From Drechslerella dactyloides (taxonomy: Eukaryota; Ascomycota; Orbiliomycetes; Orbiliales; Orbiliaceae), in NCBI GenBank assembly GCA_020064725.1, contig JAGTWJ010000003.1:2232001-2296000 (forward strand): a DNA stretch of 64,000 nt, given 5' to 3'. The position numbers and the translations under genes are program-made. The notes below the pieces were generated by a model. It worked only from the letters and a program-made list of their open reading frames with translations. It made no database searches and was not told the origin of the DNA. This document shows, in pieces, positions 9,792 to 21,292 of the stretch (position 1 is its first letter; each line of letters starts with the position of its first letter).

Positions 9792-10432
9792 GGTTCGCCC
9801 GATGCCAACAACAACAACGACAAGAAAAATTCGACCCCTAGAAGAGGGAGGCAAAGAAAGACAATTTGAAAATGAACATGTGGGGGGCGTAGGTCGACTT
9901 TATACTTCACTGGTTCAAGATCGCGGGCGGAGGTTGGCAGGTAACGCGCCTTACTGAATCTGGAACATGAGGCTGAATCCAACGATTTTCAACTCAAGTT
10001 AGAGACTCTCGACGAGTAGATCTACAGACCTCTGATATTGATAACTATGATACTATAGCAGGTATCCTACTACTACTTCAGAAAATTTAGAAAGAAATCA
10101 AACTTTCATGACTGATTTCCGAACTGAAAGACAACGTTCAATCTGCCTTGGTATCTCTTAGGTGGTCTACGCAACTCGATGGGCCATAGAGCCCTAGGCT
10201 TCCGCAGATCATCTTCCACTTTGCTCTTCGGTTTGAGAATTGGCAGTCTGGCTTTCAAGACAACACAGTGTTGATTTGAGTGCATACATACATTGAGAGA
10301 GTGAATTAATGACAAAATGAAGAGAGTGACATAACAGTAAAGGTATCCGATTTTCTGAGCTCACGAATATGGAAACCTTGTCATGGTTGCATTCTAGAGA
10401 GGAATGCAAAGTTTTGTTCGCTTGTTAACAGA
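9792..10432. other. Spacer between the two paralogs
   Basis: About 640 bp holds the promoter of the 7846-9791 gene and the 3' end of the 10433-12130 gene. No coding frame with family features is present. Confidence 0.5.
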
Positions 10433-12130
10433 TCACTGAGCTGCAACCTGCTTTTCGCCAACGACGGCGAGGATAGAAGAGTATCCATTGTTGGGGGCAG
10501 GAATAGTAAGCGTGCCGGTAGATTCATCGAAGCTGGCATCCTTGTTTGTTGTCTCTTTTTCGGAAGAGGCCTTTCCGCCAATGCTGAAACCGAATAGGGA
10601 GAGAGATGCTCCACCAGATTTCACATTCTTGAAGTGTTCCGAAAAGCTGTGGGAAATCTTAGAACTGAACTTGACTTCCATCCCAACGCTATAGGACATA
10701 GCCAAAAGTTTGGGTTGGATGATGGTCAGGGCCTCCTTTGGTGCGTCCTTTCGCAACTTGGGGTAAGTGTTCACAATATCCGGGATGTCCCTAATGGAGT
10801 TCATGATAAGCAACAGATATAATTCAGAAGCTGAGACGGAAGATCTTACCACTGGCCAGTCTTCACGCTGAAAGTTGTAAGGCCATAAATCAACAAGGTA
10901 ATGCTGAAGTCATCCATATTAGCATCCGCACCAAGCTTCTCGAATTCGTCCTTTTGAGAGTAGTCGCCGGACGCGCTAAACCACCCGTTGCTCCAGCTCG
11001 CATCGCCGCCGACTGATGTAAAGCCACGTTCGGACCAATCCTTCGTAACGCCGCTTTTAAGGTCAAGCTGAACCCTGATGGGCTCAAGCTTGTTATTGCT
11101 CATTTGATCACTCCATTCCTGGACCTGGTCGTTAAAGCCGCCCTGGATTCCGTACTGAGGTCGCCAGAATTGGTCAAATTTGGGGAAATCAATTTTCTGG
11201 CCCTTGGCCGCAAGCAGGGAATCAGATGGGCTCAATGCAACATCGCTCAATGTAACAGGCATGTTCCAGCTGTTCAACTTGCGCATTAGTACGGTTTGAT
11301 GAAATTTCTGGCACGAAGCCCTTAAGGTTTGTTCAACCTACCCTGGCTTTCCTTGCACAGCCTTGGCCATGTTAATGATGTTCAAAGTCTGTGTATTCAA
11401 AGGACCAGCTTTCGGTCCGTTGACCTGTTGCGAAAGATTCATTTCTTTGCCAAGTGCAGCAGACATGTCGTTCTTCGCGTTCAGATACCCTGGCCGGTAC
11501 TCAGCAGCCCATGCATCAAGATCGTCATATCCACCCTTGAATTTGCTATATTGATCGAGGGCTTTGCTCATCTCATCCGCAAAGATTTTCTGATACGCTG
11601 CTGACATCTTCACTGCAGCGGTATAGGCATTGTATAGTCCCTTGTCTGGGTTTACGCCCTAACAGTCGGAAAAATTAGATCGAATACTCAAAACCAAGCC
11701 TATTTGGAATTAGTCGAGGTACTTACAAGGTCAACATAGCTCAGGTAGCTAATTAGATTTAAAGTAGATGTCAGCCCTTATGGCTCTTGATACCAGATAC
11801 AACGAGTAATCGAAAGTCGAGGCTGCAGTCGTTCCGCTGCCGCTGGGCTAAAGCTTCTAGGACATACCTTTGCAAAGTATCGATATAGCTGCCTGAGCCA
11901 CCACCAAGGTAGATGGGAGTATCATCACGTAGAGTTCCGTTCGCAAAATCATAGATTCCCATGTTGGTCACCTCTGCTGGAACATTGTCGCCAGTGAGGA
12001 TACCCCTCATGCGTTGAGGGGCGATGTAGACAAGCTGGTTGTCAGAAAGAGGTGCATTGTTCGTAATCTGCTTTCTGATAGCATCAGAATATGCTTTCCA
12101 GAAAGCATCAGAAGTCTGGTTTTGTGCCAT
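10433..12130 (-). CDS. Paralog A of a tandem pair, family not recognised (459 aa, 5 exons)
   Basis: Exons (minus strand) are 12130-11868, 11748-11727 (22 nt), 11658-11342, 11269-10850 and 10790-10433. Phases are 2, 0, 2, 2, identical to the paralog at 7846-9791. The protein starts MAQNQ with no signal peptide; an in-frame ATG at 12160 would add ten residues. The first half (about 1-200) looks alpha-helical. The second half is beta-rich with Ser/Gly/Phe strands, contains the shared YPKLRKDA segment, and ends with SILAVVGEK. A 3' acceptor at 10791, not the nearer CAG, is needed to keep the frame, and it restores the alignment with the paralog. Function is unknown. The domain split (helical, then beta) recalls secreted or membrane-acting bacterial and fungal proteins, but I cannot assign one. 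Confidence 0.82.
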
Positions 12131-13719
12131 TGTTGATATTTGCGTTGAAGTAATTAACAATTTCTTTGTTCAAGGTATGAGGAGCGTGGAGAGCTTCAGA
12201 AAGCAGAGACAGTTGATACTGTTTTATGGAAGATGGAAGGCTTGATTCTGTAGAGCATAAAGTAGGGGGATTGAGGACCCTTTTATAGACGACTCGGTCC
12301 GACGATATGGACTCGCCGCAGGATAAAAACGATAGGATAGATAAGTTCTTACTTACTCACTCATTTGCAAAGCTACCCTACTTCAGCTTGCTTTCCTCAG
12401 CTCTCTCGATTCCCAGAGCCCAAACCTCTAAAACCCGTAGGCCAATCACCTCGTGTCGTCCTGATAGGTCTGCATCAGCTCGCGGACAGGAAGATATCCT
12501 AGCGCGGCAAATTCAGAGGCGTGCTATATTCGACCCACCGCATATTTATTACCTAAAATCTCGCCACATTTGAAAAGACGTACATCGAACAGCCCGGACC
12601 GGAAATTCTCAGCTTGTTTTTCTTTTACAGTCGACCGGTGTTAATATACAATCCTAAGATCGTCTGGTAATCGTTTGAGTGGTTTGGGTATGATACGTAT
12701 GCGTCCCGACCAGCGACCCCGCACTACCGTGACGACATAGTATTACAGCATCACACGGACGTGTGCTAAAGCGATCAACATATCCACATACATATAATTA
12801 AATACACTGACAACTTATCATACTCTGCAGCTGTTTAGTACATGGATGCAACGCACGCGGGATGAAACCTTTGTTGGGATATTTTTATCTCAATGTGTTG
12901 AATCGCCACTCGCTTCACGGAAACTTTTGCCAGCACGAAGTACTCTAAATTATAAAAGAACACGAAGAACGGTCGAACGCTATAGTATACCGAGGCGTTC
13001 TAGATTTTAATACGCGTGTCAAAGATAATAAACTAGAGACATGCTTCCCGAGCTTCCAATAGCATTCGTTCCCGTTATCCCGTTAGCCATCGCGCAACGG
13101 AATATACCGATGGGGCTGGCTGATCGCGCGCTTCGGAATAGAATTTAAGCGGACTAGCGTGCCACCAAAACAAGCACTTGATCGAAAAAGGCCTCAGCCC
13201 TCAAATGATATCCGGGAATGTCGTTCAGGCCTATGCCTCATTTTGCTGATTGTTGTGACGAGAATGCCGCTCTTGCATGATCAGCTACTAATGCAATATT
13301 GGGAACGTCAAAATGTGAGCGTGGTCCCACCACGGGTGGGCAAACGCTCAGCTCAATGTTGGAGATACATACATTCAGGCGATCTACTGAGGATCAAAAG
13401 GGGCACGGATTGCTCGTTGGCCACCTTTGTGGTGACCCACTCGAAGACTAGCTCTAATGGGCTGATCTTGGAAAAGAACTACTCCTCGCATGCGCGCATA
13501 AGAAGGTCGCATTTCTCTTGTCCATCCTGTTTTCAGAATTATCTTTTTAAAGATACGATCCTCAACCCTTCTCAGTATCCAAGTGTTCGCGCACGGTGAA
13601 AAAAGAACCAAGATTCTATACCTCTAACTTATACCCGCCATCATATTTCTACACAGTTCACACCCCCTTCAGCATACCATTTCATATCAATTGGCGAGGG
13701 GACATTTCGAAAAATCACG
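12131..13719. other. Intergenic, no gene seen
   Basis: This holds the upstream region of the 10433-12130 gene and of the small Cys-rich gene at 13720. Open frames here are short and carry no recognisable motif. Confidence 0.5.
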
Positions 13720-14104
13720 ATGCTACTCTCTAAGGTCCGTTCTCCGCTTTCCAATCAATGCGTCACTCACTAAACCCTCCGTGCACTTACCCTAGACTCT
13801 TCTCATTCTCTCAGGGTTCCTTTCGTTCGGCTTCGTGGCTGGATCCGAACAGGCTGAGCAGGCGGTTTTGATTTCCGAAACCGATTCAGTGCCAGCTCCA
13901 AACGTGGATTCCGTAGGAACTTCGATGTCAAAAATTCAATGCAAGGCAGGACAAGGCTTCCCATCTAAGGACCTCGCTTACAAGTACTGTGTCGTTGAAG
14001 GAGGGGCTTGCAACTGCTCTCTCAACACCAGGACAAAGAAATGCGATCTTGGCTGTATCGACGCGCGATGTTACGCAATTTGCGTATGTGCTTCATGTAA
14101 ATAG
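13720..14104 (+). CDS. Small Cys-rich protein, probably secreted; exon 1 uncertain
   Basis: The main exon starts after the acceptor at 13814 and ends at 14104. Its last 59 residues (from MSKIQC) hold ten cysteines, ending with the run ARCYAICVCASCK, a compact disulphide-rich module after an acidic, Pro-containing spacer that looks like a pro-region. A hydrophobic start (FLSFGFVAG) opens this exon. A first exon from ATG 13720 joins in phase only with a weak donor GTTCTC at 13739. The better donor GTCCGT at 13735 gives a frameshift. A good branch site (CACTAAAC) and acceptor are visible. The signal-peptide start is therefore unresolved. I do not recognise the Cys spacing; it could be an effector- or antimicrobial-type secreted peptide, which is inference. 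Confidence 0.55.
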
Positions 14105-17100
14105 TAAAATAATTGCCGTGTCTGGCCGGGCCGCATATGCGCATGGCTGTTGTCGGTGTGACGTTGACTGCAGCTACCCACGGCTGCCTTATTTCTGGCG
14201 AGCTAAAAGCAAAATCCCCGCTTTCGTTATGTATTCTTATGTATGCTCGATGCCTACTTCGGAGTCTGTGCGCAGCAGAACCAATATGTTTAGAGGATTG
14301 AAGATCTGGCTATCGTATGACGTGAACATTTGGTAAGCTGGCATCAATCAGAATCTGTCTATATCAGACCAAGAGCCTATGAATTATGGTCCTTTCCAAC
14401 AATCTCAGCTCAATCACATCGATACAGCCACCCCGGGTCGGAGACTGGAGCCTATATATTGAAAGACTAACGTGATAACCTGGTACGAGCGCCGCAATCA
14501 CACTAATAAACGTTCACCGGCTAACACGGGAGCTGAATCAGGTCCTGCCTTTTATAAATAGGTATATTGCAGACGCCATGGCGCCATGCAGTCGCGTTCG
14601 GGACAGCTGAATGACATGGGTCGCTTTTCGGAACGCGTGGCCCAATTATCGCCCAAACTCGGAAACCCTCAAATTCCAACGAACAAGGGTGTTGCTGGTC
14701 TCGCAAGCCAAACCCACTGGAAAAGGGAGGGTCTGGTTTACGAGATCAGGTGTTGCGGGACGACAATAAGGCAGACGGTGGAGACTTGACACAAAATCAA
14801 ACGAATGAACCAAGACAGTAGTGAGTCAACTGTGTGCAGAAGCGGCTAAGAGCATAAGCTCCAGATACAGGAACAGCAATACAAATATTGATACAAAATG
14901 CAAAGGCGTTTGTTTTCGAATTTATATCCCGCACGCAGAACGGTGTAGGTGCCACTATTACAACCTTCGACAGGAAAATTAAAAGGGCCAGGCTGTCTGA
15001 CACTCAAAGTAATTCCAATGACACGGTTAAAAAAATATATTAATTAGTATAAAGAATAGAAATCTAACACGTGAAAAGCGATCATAGATTTCGGCTGTGC
15101 GTCATGCAAGTTACAAGCAGCTGCCAGCCGAGACGTAGATATTATACATCGCGGTTCCTATAGTTCTTCTTCTAATGCCCTATTAGACGTTATGTTTTTG
15201 TGCCATTGATATTCTGCATGCCCCGGGGATTCGCCCATTGATCATGAACCCCGCCAAAATAGATCTGCCCAGCAGCATATAATTCGCAACTGCGAATTGT
15301 TACCGCATGTCTTCGCTTAATAGTATGCACAAAGTATATATTTATGGGGAGAAGCGGTCCAAAGTATCCTACTAGGCAGCGTAGACGTTCATTACAAACC
15401 ACTATCCGCCTAATAGTGTCGTGAACGACGTCTACCTCCGTTGCGATTTCTATGAAACTCTGACAAGACGTTGAGTGTGGAGTTAGATAATTTGTTGGCA
15501 TTCTCTCCGTCTCGCGGAGTTTAGACGGACGGACGTATATGTACTGGTTGGTAGTAGTATTGCAGCCATGCCGACAATATGGCGTGATGCTGCGGATGCG
15601 CCGGTATCGGAATTTCAAACTTCAAACCAGGCGTACATGCTTCGTGTGTATGATAGCGAATAAATATCTTTGAGTATTGATCAATTCCTTGCCAACGTCG
15701 TCAGAAGGGTCTTCAGCACTGGTGCCTAACTAGCCCTTGTGCTGCGCCGTGCTATTGCGCAGTTGATGGAAGATCCTAGTACGCTACATCCGGCGAGTTC
15801 GGAGACTACGGTAGATGAGTGGGAAAGACGTAAATCGGTTGGAAGTCAAGATGGGTCCGGGGGAGTGGAGTGGTTAAAACTTTGTGTTGATGCGCATAGA
15901 TGTTCAGGTCTCATAATTCAAAATGATGAGTGCATGGATATCTCCAAATGCATTTGCTCTCGACAAGCTTCGACATAGCCGATCTCACCTTGTGGGCCCT
16001 CTGGGTTTACCTTTGCGCGTAGCCATCACCAATAGAGGCAAAAAACTATTGCGATAAACTGTTGCCAACATTTAGGCCTCGGGTGCGTCTGTAGAATCTC
16101 ACATGGAGGAAAAGCTGAAACCTCGACGGGGGTGATTATTTGACATCTCCGCTTACCAGGATAGACGTCCGTACCTCGGCATATTATGAGATTTGCCTGG
16201 ATGATAATAACATATTCGACCGAAGAACTAGCATCAATGCAAAGAAATAGTAAATATCTCACGGGCGAAAATCAGGCTGTAGATCAGACTACGTACCCGC
16301 TCTGTCATTTCTAGAGAACTGCCGACCGGGGAAACTGCCACATTGAGTGAGTCCGCCTTGAAACCGCAATTGGGAACCCAGACCGGTGGCGCTTCATTCC
16401 GCGTGTCCTATGGTCATTTCTGCTCTCTGCTATACTCTGTCTCGCTCTCTCTCCACATTCCATAAGCTTGCTATAAGCTTTCAGCTTACACGTCTGCAGC
16501 TGACCCCCATGCAAGGCCGGTCGATCGAAGTGTGGATTGTTGGTGTTGGTGTTGGTCTGGCGCGGAAGATGTCGTTTTTGATCCAGCATCCCCGAGACTA
16601 TCGTTGATCGTAGCGCTAGACTGACGGGTAGTTCCTAGCTCCTGCGAGAATTCGACGGCTAGCTCGTGCACGGCCGTAATTGCCATTACACAAGCTAGAA
16701 ACAGGGGACCGGAGCCGACGATCGGCGTTGTGAAACGCAATGTTGGGAAACATTCTGCAACAGCATGTTGTATGTTGTCGTGCACTTGCTGAGCGGAGAG
16801 ATACGTGCAAGGGTATTCTCATCGCACATTTGCAAAACTGGAGCAAGAGGCCGTCAGTTACCCGTCGTGACGGCGTCGGGATTCCCTTTATTCTCGTTGC
16901 ATCACGTCACATCATGTTTGTTTCCTGTCGTACGTGCTGCGCTTTCCAATCAAGTAGATGTTGTCGACATTGCCATGGACGGCTTGCTGCGTAACGTTAC
17001 AACGTGCGGGTGGCCGAAGTCGCGATATTACGGGCATCGTGTTCCGATTTTTAGTCTCGGTGGCAGTTGAGGATTCTAATGTTAGTTAGTATCTGTGCAG

Positions 17101-18897
17101 TGCTTCCCCCTTTTTATCATAAGACGGAATTTCATTTGTGTGACTGTCTGGTACGGTTCTTATTCCCTGAATGTCTGCAGTCCGAGCTAAGCTTAAGTAC
17201 CTGGCTGGTGTACTCGCGACGACAAGTAGACAACATCGGCATTTTCAATCCTGAGCCGGGTTGCGAGTCACATCTCGTCGGTGGAGCAGGGTACTCATAC
17301 TAGTGAGGATGCCTAGTACAGGCACTCGCCAGCTGCCTCACTTATTCAGTTCCTCGAGAATCAATGAGAGCGTAAATGGCGCCGGCTGAGACTGTTATGT
17401 ACCGCGGCGCCGCACGAGGCCCATAAATTCTCTGCTTCGAGAGATGCTTATAAGCTATGAGAATAGGTTTCGAAACCAGGTAGGAGGCGGGAACCCCCGA
17501 GCGGTGAAGGTCGCAGCCGCGGGTTGTAGGTTGCAGATTCTAGCGTCAGATTGCAGCCCTGCGGTTCCGAACTGGCCAGTGTCACCGGTACGCGACTCTT
17601 TGCATGTAGGGCAATCCTTCCATCGAGTCATGTCAGCCCTTCGATCTAGAGCGCATTTCAGAGTGCTTGATATGTTGAGATAACACAAGCCTCGCCAGCG
17701 GGAGGCATCAGCCGAGTGGCCATGCGGAGCGCCCACGATACCCACGATATGAGTTAGTAACTTTATCTCAGGGCCTTGATCAACGGAGAGATAATGAGGC
17801 GAGCTGGTGATACACTCACAGCGTGTCAAATTCGATGGCGACTGTGGGGGTTGAAGAAGCAAAGATGCCACCGTTTGAGGTTGTTGCTCAACACCATTTC
17901 CTGCGTCACTGGCTAGTCGTCGACGGAAGGGAATCTGTATGCAACAGATAGCTATGCAGCAAATGCTGGTTGCTGATAACCAGGCAGCACTATGCTATCT
18001 GCTGAAACGCTCTCCACCCATTCATCCACAGCCACTCCCATCGCAACGTCTCGAACTCAATGCCCACGCGGCACTCTCCAATCCGACTAGTCTTCATTCT
18101 CTTGGGACTCGCCATGCAGGTTGCAATCGCATAGAAATCCTATCATCCTAGTTTCCCGTATTCTGAGCTGGTCTTTCGCTCTCTTGCACGTCCGCTGGGA
18201 CATCCAGCAGGCACCGCTAAACCCAGCCTTCATCTACAGTCCTCGTTCATTCCAGCATAAGATTCGGTTGCCCGTCCAGGCAGTTAACCGCTTGTCGGTG
18301 GACCCCTTCTGCAATCAAGCCTCGGTTGAGGTTCCAGCTATCTTGACTAGATTCGTTTCAGTAAGTATCTGCGCGCGTGAGTTGACTTTATCTCAGAGCA
18401 AGAAAAAGAAATGAGAGATAGAAGACAAGAAAAAGAAGCATCATCAGGGTTGAAGGGGCTTGTTAGCCGTCCTTTTAGCTTCGGCGACGTATCAGAATCG
18501 GGGCTACATCGTTATTTCTCTCACCCACTCTTCCTTCGCCTCGATTTCATCCATCCATGATCTGTCTTGGTTCTGGAACCGGCGATTGAGCATGGGCAAG
18601 ACGAAATACACACTGATTGGTTTGGTTACATTGCGTATCTCGTTCTCGTTTGATTGCTTTTCTTGCTCCGGCCGAATATGCCGGGAACCCGCCGTTACGG
18701 ATCGACCGCTCTCACTTCCTTGCAGGAGCTATGCTAATGAAGATTATTGTGTATAGTTTTCGCTCTTTGTATAGGTGCTGGGCATTTGGTGAATGCCTGA
18801 AGCCCGCCGCATTGCGATTGGCCGCGGCCGTATTCACCTTACGATTGTATCAAGACGCATATATTGCTAAGCACACTCCTTCTCAGATATATATAAG
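14105..18897. other. Long gene-poor stretch (4.8 kb)
   Basis: I find no gene I can support. Scattered frames of 60-140 codons on both strands overlap each other and lack motifs. One minus-strand frame at 17455-17871 has a DCPTC motif and intron-like signals but is not convincing. The last kilobase is likely the promoter and leader of the transporter at 18898. Confidence 0.45.
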
Positions 18898-21292
18898 ATG
18901 GGGAACTCTCCGAGTGATACGCACCTGGCAGGTGCTGTTGGTCCTACCCTTCCAACAACTTCGGAACCGGCCAGCGGATTCAGCAGCATCCTAAGTCGTC
19001 TGTCGCCGTCGCCCGAGACTCGTCGTCATATTAACTATATCATCCGTGCGTATCCGCAGATTCACGTACCGCAATCAGGTCCTTCTAGTTCTAGTTTCGT
19101 CGGGGCCTCTCTAGCCATTCGAGGAGCAGCATTTGCCCCACTTGAGATACCAGTTCTTGAGCGAGAGGAAGACTCGCAAGAATCGGAAAGCTTTCATTCT
19201 GTCGAAGGAACTGCTGAGGCGGTTGATGTTGCACAGGAACTAGAGCACGGCGCCATCAAGCGAGGCTTCACCACACCTTCTGTAGTCGGGCTCGAGTATA
19301 TCGAAGAGACCGGTGTTTCGAAGAAAGAGAAGTCGCTATCGTTCACCGTCTTCGGTTGGCAAATAACGATGACTAGACCCAATAGTCTAACCGACGAGGC
19401 TAGCACATTGCGTGAAGGTGGCGCCGAGGAGAAAGTCGACAATGTCCAGCATTCTGAACAACAGGAGAAGCCGATCGATCCAGATGACTTGGACTTTGAT
19501 GGGCCGGACGACGAGCGGAATGCGAAGAACTGGCCACTGTGGGAGAGGATATATGGGACTGTGCTCCCATCCATCGCGTGTTTCATTGTGTGAGTAGCCC
19601 CTCGGTTTTAGAAGGTTACTGGTGAAAGGGATAGCGAAGGTGATGTTGTCGATGAAGTCAACGAAGGATAAAGACACTGATGGGAATAAATTTTGTAGGA
19701 GCTTTGGCGCTAGCGTTTACGCTCCAGCAGTCTTCAGCATACAACGTCAATTTGGCGTCACATTAACTCAGGCGTTAGCTGGCGTTACCCTCTATGTTCT
19801 CGGCATGGGATTTGGTGAGTTCACCAACATTTTTCTTGTCTTCAGAACAAGGACTAACGTACTCAAGGCCCATTGATTGCAGGCCCGATCTCCGAGACTA
19901 TTGGACGACGTGCTGTTTACTGCACTAGCCTTCCCATCGCCGGCGTCTTCTCGCTCGGTGTAGCCTATGCGAACAACTTTACAACTATCCTCGTATGCAG
20001 GTTCTTTTCCGCTATGTTTGGCGCTGGTGTGCTGGCCGTTGGTGCAGGCAGCGTTGCGGACATTTGGGATCTCCGGGGCGATGGGTCAGCAGTATATGCT
20101 AGTTGCCTATTCCTCGCAATGGCTTTCATGGGTCCTAGCTATGGACCGCTTGTTGGCTTTAATGTGATCGCTGACGGTCGCCACTGGAGATGGACAATGT
20201 TCATAAGTATGTTCTTTTGCAGTTCTCTATGATATGCTTGGACGACCAGCTGACACCCATTGATTCTTAGTGTGCATGCTGATTCTGGTCTTTATGTTTT
20301 TTATCTTCTTTGCGCGGGAGACCTACCGGAAAGCTATTCTCCTGGCGCAGGCACGTAGAGACAAGAGGCAGATCAAGAAGCCGCCGCCGAAGGAAAGCCT
20401 CAAGCTACTGTTTACCATCACCCTCTTTCGCCCCGTCCGAATGATTTTCGTTGAGCCAATCGTCTGCTTCGTGTCTTTGTAGGTACTCATTGACCCTTTT
20501 CTTATCAATAGTACCGTCTTACTAACATGTGTGAAGATACAACGGATTCTGCTTCGCCGTTTTCTTCGCTTTCTTTGAGTCGCTTCCTTTCGTTTTCTCA
20601 CGGGTCTATAAATCGTCTGAGCGCGGCATCGGTAACGCCTTCCTGTCCATTTGGATTGGAGTCGTTCTCGCATCCATCAGCTGTGGTCTCTTTGAGCGGT
20701 TCGTGTATCAGCCTCGGCGTATCCATAGGATCGAGCAGGGTTTGCCAGACATCAGACCAGAGGAACGCCTGTACGCTGCATTGCTCGGATCGATTCTCTT
20801 CCCGGCGGGCCTGTTCATCTGGGCTTGGACAGCGAGGGAAAACATTAGCATTGTCGTCCCACTCATCGGCTGCATTTTATTCGGATGGGGCACCGTAGCG
20901 ACTTTTGTAAGTATCCATCGATCTGCGACTTGCTCTACTAGGTCTAATTTGATGGCCGCGGACAGATTGTTACAGCGACATATATGGTTCAAATCTATAA
21001 CGACCTGCTCGGCGCGTCAGCTCTTGGCGCCAACAGTCTTGTTCGATACGGCATGGGTGCCGCCTTCCCGCTCTTTACGGTGCAGATGTACGATAGGCTG
21101 GGCATCCAGCATGCGGGCACCGTACTAGCATCGATCGCAGTCGCTCTAGGACCTATCCCCTGGGTACTCTTCTTTTACGGTGACTGGCTCCGGAATAGAA
21201 GCGTCTTTATTAGGGAATCTAAGGGAGAGGCCACGCATGTTGGTCAGGAAGATGGTCGCCAAGGTGCTGATGTATGCCTGACAACTGCGTAG
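18898..21292 (+). CDS. MFS transporter, DHA1-like, with long N-terminal extension (683 aa, 6 exons)
   Basis: Exons are 18898-19589, 19699-19814, 19868-20206, 20271-20478, 20537-20906 and 20966-21292, all in phase. Residues 1 to about 215 are a hydrophilic, acidic cytosolic region. The DHA1 pre-TM motif follows (DDERNAKNWPLWER), then TM1 with SFGASVYAPAV, and the motif-A-like loop GPISETIGRR after TM2. A long central loop (about 20310-20430, Lys/Arg/Pro-rich) separates the two six-helix halves. Family members are proton antiporters of the plasma membrane for drugs, polyamines or other small molecules; the substrate cannot be read here. The N-terminal extension is much longer than in typical DHA1 porters and its start codon is uncertain. 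The transporter assignment is firm. Confidence 0.88.

Noticed and set aside
17455..17871. Minus-strand 138-codon frame with DCPTC and intron-like signals
   Set aside because: Its two Cys are not enough for a zinc-cluster call, and splicing options give short, inconsistent products.
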